NCBI GenBank assembly: GCA_029933115.1
Contig: JAOZOT010000111.1
Location: 1 to 9,812 of the forward strand
Direction: 5' to 3'
Length of the DNA: 9,812 bases
Source: Anaerolineae bacterium
GTDB taxonomy: Bacteria > Chloroflexota > Anaerolineae > E26-bin7
Positions within the stretch are counted from its first letter, which is position 1. Every line of letters begins with the position of its first letter. Below the pieces are notes generated by a model. It searched no databases, was not told where the DNA came from, and saw only the letters and a list, made by a program, of their open reading frames with translations. Shown here piece by piece: positions 1-6,685 of this stretch. A program made the translations under genes and the position numbers.

Positions 1-2
1 CC

Positions 3-935
3 TCACGTCCGACGGATGCGCGGGTCCAGGAATCCGTAACCCAGGTCTACCAGAAGGTTGGCCAGGCCGTAGGCCGCCGCGATCAGCAGGGTCAGCCCGA
101 TGATGATGGGATAATCGCGGGCGTAGAAAGCATCAAATCCCAGGCGGCCCAACCCCGGGATACCAAACCAGAACTCGGTGATAAAGGTTCCTTCCACCAG
201 CCCCCCCAGCATAAAGCCCATGATGGTGCTGAGAGGGATGAGGGCGTTGCGCAGGGCGTGGCGCAAAATCACCGCCCGTTCAGTCAGGCCCTTGGCTCGA
301 GCCGTGCGCACATAATCCTCACGCAGGACCTCCAGCATCCCCGCCCGCGTCTGGCGGGTGAAAACCGCCATCGGCCCCAGGGACAGGACCACCGCCGGCA
401 GGATGATCTTGGTGCTGAAGATGCCGTCCCAACCGCCCGGAGGCAGAATACGCCACAGACGGGCAAAGATATAAGTGAGCACCGGGGCCAGGACAAAAGT
501 GGGTATAGAGATGCCCCCTACCACCAGCGCCGTTATCAGCCGGTCCGTCCAACTCCCATGCTTCAAAGCAGCCACAATGCCGAGTGGTATGCCGATCATC
601 ACCCCCAACACGCCAGAGACCAGGTTGAGTTGCACCGTGATGGGGAGAGATGTACCGATGAGACGGCGCACCGGCTGCCCTCGATATTTGACGATGGACT
701 CCCCAAAGTCGCCGTGCAGGGCCCGCCAGACATAGTTAGCATACTGGACGTATAAAGGCCGGTCCAAACCCCACATCTGTTTGATGCGGGCCGCGACAGC
801 GGGGTTGGTGTGCTGTCCCAGGAGTACCCGCACCGGGTCACCGGGCCCGTAGTATCCCAAGGTAAAGGTGATAAAAGTGACGATCAGCAGCAAAACCGGC
901 AGCCACAAAAAGCGCCGGACAACGTAAACAATCAC
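3..935 (-). CDS. Peptide/nickel-type ABC transporter permease (DppB/OppB family)
   Basis: Complete 310-residue inner-membrane permease of the binding-protein-dependent importer family (BPD_transp_1). Such proteins pair with a second permease to form the channel for peptides or related solutes, driven by two cytoplasmic ATPases. Visible features are an N-terminal membrane helix (about residues 8-28), the family-typical GPGDP segment after it (30-34), further hydrophobic segments near 100-122, 134-158, 176-192, 233-250 and 277-297, and the cytoplasmic EAA loop at about 203-232 (EDYVRTARAKGL), which docks on the ATPase. The C-terminus ends in the usual LDPRIR motif. The start is GTG at 935, preceded by a GGTGAGGA ribosome-binding site. 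It begins 13-14 bp after the stop of the binding-protein gene, so the two share an operon. DppC- and ATPase-like partners are expected beyond the left edge. The true substrate cannot be told from sequence. Confidence 0.93.
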   Translation of the reverse strand: MIVYVVRRFLWLPVLLLIVTFITFTLGYYGPGDPVRVLLGQHTNPAVAARIKQMWGLDRPLYVQYANYVWRALHGDFGESIVKYRGQPVRRLIGTSLPITVQLNLVSGVLGVMIGIPLGIVAALKHGSWTDRLITALVVGGISIPTFVLAPVLTYIFARLWRILPPGGWDGIFSTKIILPAVVLSLGPMAVFTRQTRAGMLEVLREDYVRTARAKGLTERAVILRHALRNALIPLSTIMGFMLGGLVEGTFITEFWFGIPGLGRLGFDAFYARDYPIIIGLTLLIAAAYGLANLLVDLGYGFLDPRIRRT

Positions 936-949
936 TTGTCCTCACCTCT

Positions 950-2620
950 TCAGTCCGCCTCGATGGATACGTATTGCAGCTTGGGAATAATCATAGGGGG
1001 GTAGATCATGCCTTTGACGTAAGGCTTGGTCAGCCAGTATTCCACCTCGTAGAAAAGCGGCACCCAGGGAGCATCGTTGATGATGATCTGCTCCGCTTCC
1101 CGGTACAGTTTGAGGCGTTCGTCTGGGTCCTGCTCTGTCCGGGCCTTCTCCAGCAACTCGTCTACTTCGGGATTGGAATATCCCATGTGGTTGTCGTTCT
1201 TCTCGCTGTGGAAGAGGACGTCCAGGAAATTCTCCGGATCGGGATAGTCGGCTATCCAGCCAAGGGAGTACATCTGATAGGGGTTCTCTTCCTGGCTGAT
1301 GTCGCTGAGAAAAGTGGCCCATTCGGTTTGTTGGATGGCGATGTCCACTCCCAGGTTCTCCCTGTACATCCCTACCACGGCCTCGATCATCCGCGAAGGA
1401 GCCCCTCCGGCCCCGGTGGTGTAGAGGGTGATCTCGGGCAGATCGGCCACGTCCCCGTATTTGGACTCGGCGATCAACTCCAGGGCTTTGTCCGGATCGA
1501 AGGAGAGCACCTTAAGGTCCTCGTTGTGGTAGCCGGGCATGGTGGGGGGCACGATGCCTGTGGCCGCCGGCACCGTCTTCTTGTAGATGACGTCCATGAT
1601 GCGCTGCTTGTCCAAGGCATAGTTGAAAGCCTGGCGCACCTTGACATCATCAAAGGGTGGCTGCCTGACGTTGAAACCGAGGTAAAAAGTGCTCATGGTG
1701 GGCGCGATGGTCAATTCCTTGTTGAGAGGATTGGCCGGGTCGGTGACCCGCTCGATGTCGTTCAGGCTCACGGGCACAGCATCTAGCTCACCGTTCTCGT
1801 ACATGGTCATAGCCGAGCCACCGGCCAGGATAAAGTTCACCTGCTCCAAAGAAGGTTTGGGCTCGCCGTAGTAGAGCTCGTTTCGCTCCAAGATGATCCG
1901 CCGCCCGAAGCGGTATTCCTTGAGCTTGAAAGGTCCTGTGCCGTTGGGCTCGTCGGTCCAGGTGCGCCCGCCGCGCTCCACATTGTCCTTGTCCACAACA
2001 AAGGCCGTAGAGTGAGTCAGCTTGCCCAGGAAATAGGGCTTGGGAGCGTCAATGGTGATCTGGAGAGTGTGATCGTCAATCACTTCAACGCCGGAGACCT
2101 CGTCTGCCAGGCCATACAGCTTTTCTTTAGCGCCTACGATGTCGCCCAGGTAGGTGTCGGCCACCACCGAGCCCGTCCAGGGGTCGCAGGCCCTTTCAAA
2201 GGAATACTTGAAGTCGCGGGCAGTGACGGGCTTGCCGTCGTGGAATTTGACATCGTCCCTCAGATAGAAGGTATAGACAGTACCGTCCTCGCTGACTTCC
2301 CAACGCTCGGCGATGTCGGGCACGACTTCCAATTGAGGGTTGAGGGTCACCAGCCCACTGAAGATCTCTACGATGTAGGCGGCCGAGGTGGCATCCTGGC
2401 TCAGATGAGGGTCAAGGGTAGGGGGATCGGCGCCGATCAGGTTCAAAGTAGCGCCCTTAGGAGCCGAAGGAGCAGTCGGCTCAGGTGTCCTGGCCATTGG
2501 TCCGACGCTCCCCTGCCGATACAACCACCACCCCCCGCCAAAGATGCCGGCCACACAGGCCGTAGCCACACAAGCTACCAACACAATAACCGCTATCGTC
2601 CACAAGCGATTGTCTTCCAT
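950..2620 (-). CDS. Peptide ABC transporter substrate-binding protein (SBP_bac_5 family)
   Basis: This 556-residue extracytoplasmic solute receptor delivers ligand to the permease encoded just downstream. The mature part is a clear family 5 binding protein: a TLDPHL motif near residue 68, then the conserved stretch around 95-145 (GLVTLNP, AERWEVSEDG, YTFYLRDDVKFHDG, ARDFKYSFER). Start: the reading frame is open up to 2872, but ATG at 2620 has an AGGAAAG ribosome-binding site 5 nt upstream. A TTGACA/TAGTAT promoter lies at 2664-2692, inside the longer frame, so the longer start would sit upstream of the promoter. The N-terminus has one hydrophobic segment of about 25 residues with two cysteines (LVAC, ATAC) and then a Pro/Thr-rich linker. 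It could be a lipoprotein or an uncleaved membrane anchor. The ligand (oligopeptide, dipeptide or other) is not determinable. Confidence 0.92.
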   Translation of the reverse strand: MEDNRLWTIAVIVLVACVATACVAGIFGGGWWLYRQGSVGPMARTPEPTAPSAPKGATLNLIGADPPTLDPHLSQDATSAAYIVEIFSGLVTLNPQLEVVPDIAERWEVSEDGTVYTFYLRDDVKFHDGKPVTARDFKYSFERACDPWTGSVVADTYLGDIVGAKEKLYGLADEVSGVEVIDDHTLQITIDAPKPYFLGKLTHSTAFVVDKDNVERGGRTWTDEPNGTGPFKLKEYRFGRRIILERNELYYGEPKPSLEQVNFILAGGSAMTMYENGELDAVPVSLNDIERVTDPANPLNKELTIAPTMSTFYLGFNVRQPPFDDVKVRQAFNYALDKQRIMDVIYKKTVPAATGIVPPTMPGYHNEDLKVLSFDPDKALELIAESKYGDVADLPEITLYTTGAGGAPSRMIEAVVGMYRENLGVDIAIQQTEWATFLSDISQEENPYQMYSLGWIADYPDPENFLDVLFHSEKNDNHMGYSNPEVDELLEKARTEQDPDERLKLYREAEQIIINDAPWVPLFYEVEYWLTKPYVKGMIYPPMIIPKLQYVSIEAD

Positions 2621-2625
2621 TTGTT

Positions 2626-2632
2626 CTTTCCT
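2626..2632 (-). promoter_or_regulatory. Ribosome-binding site deciding the binding-protein start
   Basis: On the minus strand AGGAAAG lies 5 nt before ATG 2620. It selects this codon over the in-frame start at 2872, which lies upstream of the promoter. Confidence 0.7.
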
Positions 2633-2663
2633 CACTTTCTGCTCAGCACTCGCGACCACCGAT

Positions 2664-2692
2664 ATACTAACACAGACCTTTATCCTTGTCAA
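2664..2692 (-). promoter_or_regulatory. Sigma-70-type promoter of the ABC importer operon
   Basis: On the minus strand a perfect TTGACA (2687-2692) is followed by a 17-bp spacer and TAGTAT (2664-2669). Predicted transcription starts near 2657, giving a leader of roughly 37 nt before ATG 2620. Confidence 0.75.
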
Positions 2693-2708
2693 GCTGTTTT
2701 TGTCTGCG

Positions 2709-2758
2709 GGCTTGCGCAGAGGAACACCCCTCACACCCCCCAACCCACCGCGCAAGCC
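2709..2758. promoter_or_regulatory. Inverted repeat between divergent promoters (possible operator)
   Basis: GGCTTGCGC at 2709-2717 is perfectly repeated in inverse at 2750-2758, with a C-rich 32-nt spacer. It lies just upstream of the importer promoter -35 box and well upstream of the dnaG promoter. It could be a regulator site for the importer or a chance or relic stem-loop. No regulator gene is visible in the window. Confidence 0.3.
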
Positions 2759-2849
2759 TTCTGTGAGCCACGCGGTTAAAGCCTGCCGATGACCGTGAAG
2801 CCTATTCCGAACTGGGCTCGAACTGCACCCGTTGAGGCCGTTATCCAGC

Positions 2850-2877
2850 TTGACATTGGTGGTAAAATGCATACAAT
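2850..2877 (+). promoter_or_regulatory. Sigma-70-type promoter of dnaG-rpoD
   Basis: A perfect TTGACA (2850-2855) is followed by a 16-bp spacer and TACAAT (2872-2877, five of six consensus bases). The expected start is near 2884, giving a leader of about 33 nt before the dnaG ATG. Confidence 0.75.
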
Positions 2878-2916
2878 AGAAGCAAGTCGCTGAGCACCCT
2901 CAATGGGGGGTATCGG

Positions 2917-4818
2917 ATGAGCGTGGTGGATGAGATCAAGGAAAGATTGGATATAGTTGACGTCATCTCAGGTTACGTCCCCCTCAAAAAGGCCGGGCGC
3001 AACTTTAAAGGGCTGTGCCCCTTCCACGCTGAGAAGACACCCTCTTTCATCGTTTTCCCCGACACTCAAAGCTGGCATTGCTTCGGCGCCTGCGGTACAG
3101 GCGGCGATGTCTTCAGCTTCATCATGAAGCGGGAGAACCTAGAATTCAGCGAGGCTCTGCGACTGCTGGCCAAGCGAGCCGGGGTGGAACTGGCCCCCAG
3201 GGGGGCAGCCGAAACCGCCGAGGAAAAGCGCAAAGAACGCCTGCGAGAGATCAACGCTGCGGCCGCCCAATACTTCCACAACCTGCTTTTGCAATCCGGC
3301 GAAGGAGCCAGGGCCAGGGAATATCTGGCTGAGAGAGCGATAGCCGCAGAGACCGTCAGGGCTTTTCAGTTGGGCTACGCCCTGGACACCTGGGAGGCGC
3401 TGAAAGGCCACCTCGTTGGTCGGGGCTACGAAGTGGCCGACATTCTGGCCGCCGGCCTCATCGTCGAGCGAGAGGGAGGTGGCTACTATGACCGCTTCCG
3501 CGGACGGTTGATCTTTCCCATCCGTGATATGCGTGGCCGGGTTATAGGCTTCGGCGGGCGCGTGCTGGACGATAGCCAACCCAAATACCTCAACTCTCCA
3601 CAGACCCCTCTCTTTAACAAGAGCAGCGTCCTTTATGGCATAGACCTGGCCAAAGGAGCCATCCGCCGGGAGAACATGGCTGTCATCGTCGAGGGCTACA
3701 TGGATGTGCTGATGGCTCACCAGCACGGCATCGCCAACGTGGTCGCATCTATGGGCACCGCTCTGACCGAAGCTCAACTCAGGCTTCTGAAAAGGCTGAC
3801 CAAGAAATTCACCCTGGCCTTGGATGCCGACGCTGCCGGTGATCAGGCCACCTTACGTGGTCTGGCCTTGGCCAGAGAGACCCTGGATCACCAGGTAGTG
3901 CCTGTTCCTACCCCGCGCGGCCTGATCAGCTACGAAGGCCGTCTGGACGCTGAAATCCGCATCATCACCCTGCCTGAAGGCAAGGATCCCGACGAGGTCA
4001 TCAGAGAAAGCCCGGACCGCTGGAACGAGTTGGTGCGCAAGGCCCTGCCTGTCGTTGATTACTACTTTGAAGCCCTTACTACCGACCTCGACCTGAACTC
4101 GGCTAAAGGCAAATCAGAAGCCGTGCGTAGATTGTTGCCCATCATCCGCGAGATAGCCGATAGCACAGAGCAGACCCATTATCTGCAGAAGCTGTCTCGT
4201 CTGGTCAGAGAGGATGAAAGGAAGCTTCAGGCCAGGCTCACAGGCAAAGCCACGAAGCCAAAAGTCCTGCAGAAAAAGGGAGGCCCCCTTTCAGGCCTGC
4301 CCGGGCTTCCCGAGGCCGAGAAGTATTGCCTTTTGCTGTTCCTCAAAGAGCCCGAATTGATTCTGGAGGCCGAGGCTCTGTTGCAGGAACTAGGGCTTGA
4401 GGGCCTGGCGCCCGACGATTTTGACCAGGCTGAAAACAGAGAGATTTTTGCCGCCTGGCGCGAGTATTTGAAAAGTCAGGAGAATGGCTGTGATTTGGAA
4501 GAGTTTCAAGCGACGCTTGATACACCTTTGCAAACTTGTCTCTCAAAACTGCTGGCCGAGTACATTCCGTCTGAGGATGAAGCGGCCAAGGACATCGGTC
4601 GGAGTGTTCTGAGGCTTCGAGAGCGCAAGCTCAGATCTCGAAACGAGATGCTACCTTTCCTGCAAGCAGAGGCCGAGGAACAGGGTGATTGGGAAGCCCT
4701 CAAGCAGTACCGCCAGATGGTAGAGGACAATGCCAACAAGTTGGGTAGAATACAGCAGGCCCTCAAAGCGCGGACGCTCTTTGGTCGGAGGGAAGCTGCT
4801 CATGACAATCTGCTGTGA
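2917..4818 (+). CDS. dnaG: DNA primase DnaG
   Basis: DNA primase of 633 residues, which makes the RNA primers for replication and works with the DnaB helicase at the fork. The N-terminal CHC2 zinc domain shows CPFH (Cys34, His37) and HCFGAC (Cys55, Cys59). The second cysteine pair is spaced CX3C rather than the usual CX2C. The catalytic TOPRIM core follows: EGYMDV with Glu259, then DADAAGD with Asp303 and Asp305 for metal binding. About 18 extra residues (around 329-347) precede the conserved LPEGKDPDE motif. A Lys/Gly-rich linker near 440-460 leads to the helical C-terminal domain expected to bind DnaB. The start is ATG 2917, a short distance after a G-rich ribosome-binding site and downstream of a strong promoter. 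It is followed 48 bp later by rpoD, the classical macromolecular-synthesis order; no rpsU is present upstream. Confidence 0.97.
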   Translation: MSVVDEIKERLDIVDVISGYVPLKKAGRNFKGLCPFHAEKTPSFIVFPDTQSWHCFGACGTGGDVFSFIMKRENLEFSEALRLLAKRAGVELAPRGAAETAEEKRKERLREINAAAAQYFHNLLLQSGEGARAREYLAERAIAAETVRAFQLGYALDTWEALKGHLVGRGYEVADILAAGLIVEREGGGYYDRFRGRLIFPIRDMRGRVIGFGGRVLDDSQPKYLNSPQTPLFNKSSVLYGIDLAKGAIRRENMAVIVEGYMDVLMAHQHGIANVVASMGTALTEAQLRLLKRLTKKFTLALDADAAGDQATLRGLALARETLDHQVVPVPTPRGLISYEGRLDAEIRIITLPEGKDPDEVIRESPDRWNELVRKALPVVDYYFEALTTDLDLNSAKGKSEAVRRLLPIIREIADSTEQTHYLQKLSRLVREDERKLQARLTGKATKPKVLQKKGGPLSGLPGLPEAEKYCLLLFLKEPELILEAEALLQELGLEGLAPDDFDQAENREIFAAWREYLKSQENGCDLEEFQATLDTPLQTCLSKLLAEYIPSEDEAAKDIGRSVLRLRERKLRSRNEMLPFLQAEAEEQGDWEALKQYRQMVEDNANKLGRIQQALKARTLFGRREAAHDNLL

Positions 4819-4866
4819 TCCTCGTGGGAACGGGAGTGGGTTGTACGCCTGAAAGGCTGACAAGCA

Positions 4867-6183
4867 ATGGCCAAGCGATCCAAGCAGAAGCCAGGTGTGA
4901 GGAAGTCGCTCGCCAAAGACGGAGAGCAAAGCCACCTCACTCAAAAGGATATTCTGGAAGCCCTCCCCGAAGTGGAGCCGGATACTGAACAGATTGACCC
5001 TCTTTATGACCTCCTCATCCAAGAGGAGGTTGATGTGATTGATGCCGGCGACTCTTCTGAGGATGAACTGGTCAATATAGAAAGCGCCCTCGAACTGAAA
5101 GAGGACTCGGCGGAAGAGAGCGAGGTCGAAAAAGAAGATGCTGACCTCCCTGCCGAGCCTCTCCTGGATTTGGGCGGCCCCGAAATGACCAGCGATCCGG
5201 TGAGGATGTACCTGCGGGAAATTGGCCGTGTGTCCCTTTTGACTCCCGAGGAAGAGGTGAGCCTGGCCGAAGCTATTCGGCGGGGTGATAGAGCCCGCCA
5301 CCGCTTGAAATTGAAAAGAGCCGATCTTACCCCCAAAGAAAGGGCCAAACTTCAAGCGGAGGTGCGCGAGGGAGAGCTGGCCAAAAGGCGTCTGGCAGAG
5401 GCCAATTTGCGCCTGGTAGTGAGCGTGGCCAAGCGTTACATTGGCCGTGGCATGTCCTTCCTGGACTTGATTCAGGAGGGAAACATCGGCCTGCTCAGAG
5501 CCGTGGAAAAATTCGATCACCGGAAGGGCTACAAATTCTCCACTTATGCCACCTGGTGGATCCGCCAGGCTATCAGCCGAGCCATCGCCGACCAGGCTCG
5601 CACCATCCGCATCCCTGTGCACATGGTAGAAACCATCAACCGGCTGGTGCGTACCCAGCGGCGTCTCTTGCAAGAGTTGGGGCGAGAGCCTTCTCCCGAG
5701 GAAATCGCTCTGGAGATGAACTTGCTGCCCAAGGAGGATAAACTCGCCTACGAGGAAGCCATAGCTGCGGGTGAGGCTGTGGACCCGGCTCTGGAAAGGA
5801 AGCTCAGGCGGGCAGCGTCCAAAGTGAGGCGGATCATGCGCGTGGCTCAGGAGCCCATGTCCCTGGAGACGCCCATTGGCAGTGAGGAAAACAGCTACCT
5901 GGGTGATTTCATCGAGGACGAATCCCTGCCCGGCCCTGTGGATGCCGCTTCGCGCCAGTTGCTGAAGGAACAAATGGCCGACATCCTCAGTTCCTTGAGT
6001 GAGCGGGAGCGTAAGGTTCTGGAGATGCGTTTCGGTTTGAAGGATGGGCGAGGCCGCACTCTGGAGGAGGTCGGTCAAGAGTTCGGTGTGACGCGGGAAC
6101 GCATCCGCCAAATCGAGGCCAAAGCCCTCAGAAAGCTTCGCCATCCCATCCGCAGCCGAAAGCTGAGGGATTATTTGGCTTGA
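4867..6183 (+). CDS. rpoD: Primary RNA polymerase sigma factor (sigma-70, RpoD/SigA)
   Basis: Housekeeping sigma factor of 438 residues. The N-terminus (about 30-105) is acidic and shows no clear region 1.1. Region 1.2 is at about 109-140 (DPVRMYLREIG). Region 2 at about 175-247 contains NLRLVVSVAKRY, the core-binding DLIQEGNIGLL and the -10-recognition/melting stretch YKFSTYATWWIRQAI. Region 3 starts with IRIPVHMVETINR (247-259). Region 4 at about 376-438 carries the -35-binding helix-turn-helix (TLEEVGQEFGVTRERIRQIE). Two additions stand out: about 25 charged residues between regions 1.2 and 2.1 (143-172), and about 28 residues inside region 3 (286-322) before QEPMSLETPIG. The start is ATG 4867 with GAAAGG upstream. 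The gene follows dnaG by 48 bp and is probably cotranscribed with it. The promoters found in this window match the TTGACA/TATAAT consensus this protein would recognise. Confidence 0.96.
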   Translation: MAKRSKQKPGVRKSLAKDGEQSHLTQKDILEALPEVEPDTEQIDPLYDLLIQEEVDVIDAGDSSEDELVNIESALELKEDSAEESEVEKEDADLPAEPLLDLGGPEMTSDPVRMYLREIGRVSLLTPEEEVSLAEAIRRGDRARHRLKLKRADLTPKERAKLQAEVREGELAKRRLAEANLRLVVSVAKRYIGRGMSFLDLIQEGNIGLLRAVEKFDHRKGYKFSTYATWWIRQAISRAIADQARTIRIPVHMVETINRLVRTQRRLLQELGREPSPEEIALEMNLLPKEDKLAYEEAIAAGEAVDPALERKLRRAASKVRRIMRVAQEPMSLETPIGSEENSYLGDFIEDESLPGPVDAASRQLLKEQMADILSSLSERERKVLEMRFGLKDGRGRTLEEVGQEFGVTRERIRQIEAKALRKLRHPIRSRKLRDYLA

Positions 6184-6208
6184 CTAATTAGCCTGTGGGG
6201 TGTATAAT
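6180..6208 (+). promoter_or_regulatory. Consensus promoter of tRNA-Asn
   Basis: TTGACT (6180-6185), a 17-bp spacer and a perfect TATAAT (6203-6208). The -35 box overlaps the rpoD stop codon TGA (6181-6183). The predicted start near 6215 leaves only about a 4-nt leader before the tRNA. Confidence 0.85.
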
Positions 6209-6218
6209 ATATCAGCCT

Positions 6219-6294
6219 TCCTCGGTAGCTCAATTGGCAGAGCGGCCGGCTGTTAACCGGTTGGTTGTAGGTTCGAGTCCTACCCGAGGAGCCA
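6219..6294 (+). tRNA. tRNA-Asn (anticodon GUU)
   Basis: A complete cloverleaf with encoded CCA. The acceptor stem is TCCTCGG (6219-6225) with CCGAGGA (6284-6290), discriminator G6291 and CCA 6292-6294. The D stem is GCTC/GAGC (6228-6231 and 6240-6243). The anticodon stem GCCGG/CCGGT (6245-6249 and 6257-6261) closes on a G-U pair, and the loop CTGTTAA holds the anticodon GTT at 6252-6254. The T arm is GTAGG, loop TTCGAGT, CCTAC (6267-6283). It decodes AAC and AAU. It has its own promoter directly upstream and lies where the housekeeping block meets the accessory block. Confidence 0.97.
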
Positions 6295-6384
6295 GGTATA
6301 GGGCGACAACGTACCTGCCCTCAGAGCGTGTCTGAAAATTCGGGGGGGGGCGGTGCTCGTAGTAACATGGTACGAAGCCCCCGT

Positions 6385-6484
6385 CGCAGGCGTGAGATCA
6401 CGGCTATGCCGGGTTACCGGGTGCGAGTAGAAGCGTGGGCCGGCTATCACCGACCCCCCGCTTCGCAGGGGGCTTGAAATCAAC
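6385..6484 (+). other. Possible IS200/IS605 tnpB 3'-end / guide-RNA scaffold remnant
   Basis: Within the MITE-like element a roughly 100-nt block reads like the right end of a TnpB transposon: GTGAGATCACGGCTATG, then GGGTGCGAGTAGAAGCGTGG, then a C5/G5 hairpin (6455-6459 with 6468-6472, an inner GC/GC pair and one bulged A), then CTTGAAATCAAC. That order resembles, from memory, the 3' end of tnpB genes overlapping the omega (guide) RNA and the hairpin near the IS200/IS605 right end. No tnpB or tnpA coding sequence is present here. The resemblance is recalled, not computed, so confidence is low. Confidence 0.3.
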
Positions 6485-6501
6485 CATGCCTGGGTAGTTA
6501 C

Positions 6502-6515
6502 ACGACTTCAGTCGT
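6502..6515. repeat. Small palindrome ACGACT-TC-AGTCGT
   Basis: Six-base arms around a 2-nt centre, followed by TTTTT at 6515-6519. It is related to the palindrome at 6542-6555 (shared CGACT/AGTCG core), as in dispersed REP-like repeats. Confidence 0.5.
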
Positions 6516-6541
6516 TTTTAGTCTCAGAGCACCGGTCGTTA

Positions 6542-6555
6542 GCGACTCAAGTCGC
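6542..6555. repeat. Small palindrome GCGACT-CA-AGTCGC
   Basis: Six-base arms, the second copy of the CGACT/AGTCG palindrome in this element. It adjoins the subterminal repeat ACTACGAGCA. Confidence 0.5.
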
Positions 6556-6644
6556 CACTACGAGCATTTTTCAGACACGCTGTCAGAGGGCGTGGGGTCG
6601 AACTCCACCCGCTCTTCCAAGCTTCCGTCTGGAGGCGGCACAAG

Positions 6645-6669
6645 TCCCAGCTTTAGTTGGGAATCTTTT
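6645..6669 (+). terminator. Terminator-like hairpin 1 in the leader of the exported-protein gene
   Basis: A 7-bp stem TCCCAGC/GTTGGGA (one G-T pair) around loop TTTA, followed by ATCTTTT. It is moderately stable. It could end the tRNA-Asn transcript or act with the next hairpin as an attenuator. Confidence 0.4.
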
Positions 6670-6685
6670 GAGATGGTGGTCTTAC

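Larger units (their letters stand above)
6325..6582. mobile_element. MITE-like element with 14-bp terminal inverted repeats
   Basis: The ends are perfect inverted repeats of AGCGTGTCTGAAAA (left 6325-6338; right, reverse complement, 6568-6581). A second inverted pair follows inside, TGCTCGTAGT (6354-6363) with ACTACGAGCA (6557-6566). TCAG flanks both sides (6321-6324 and 6583-6586), compatible with a 4-bp target duplication if the right end is at 6582; the exact ends are uncertain by one or two bases. At about 258 bp, with no credible open reading frame, it is a non-autonomous element. The transposase family is not identified. A run of nine G (6342-6350) lies just inside the left end. The element occupies most of the gap between tRNA-Asn and the small exported protein. 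Confidence 0.6.

Noticed and set aside
974..1786. A 270-codon plus-strand open frame opposite the binding-protein gene.
   Set aside because: The protein on the other strand is a clear SBP_bac_5 family member, and this frame has no motif or ribosome-binding signal of note.
2621..2872. An N-terminal extension of 84 residues for the binding protein, starting at 2872.
   Set aside because: It would start upstream of the predicted promoter (2664-2692), its residues look like translated noncoding DNA, and ATG 2620 has a good ribosome-binding site and a proper signal or anchor right after it.
4651..6144. A 497-codon open frame on the minus strand opposite rpoD.
   Set aside because: It is antisense to the well-conserved sigma factor, shows no recognisable motif, and is explained by the codon bias of the real gene.
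6400..6420. GCCGGGTTACCG resembles the 3' end of a c-di-GMP-I riboswitch.
   Set aside because: The other conserved parts (the GACGCAAAGCC-type segment and the first helix) are absent, and the block lies in a mobile element, far from a ribosome-binding site.
6280..6483. A 67-codon minus-strand open frame across the tRNA end and the mobile element.
   Set aside because: It overlaps the tRNA 3' end, has no ribosome-binding site or motif, and spans inverted-repeat DNA.
6590..6619. A tRNA 3'-half-like stretch: a stem around GTCGAAC followed by CCGCTCT, T and CCA.
   Set aside because: The T loop lacks the first T. No matching 5' acceptor with a D arm (no GG in a D loop) was found upstream, either directly or after removing the mobile element. 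It also does not fit tmRNA. Probably coincidence or a very decayed remnant.
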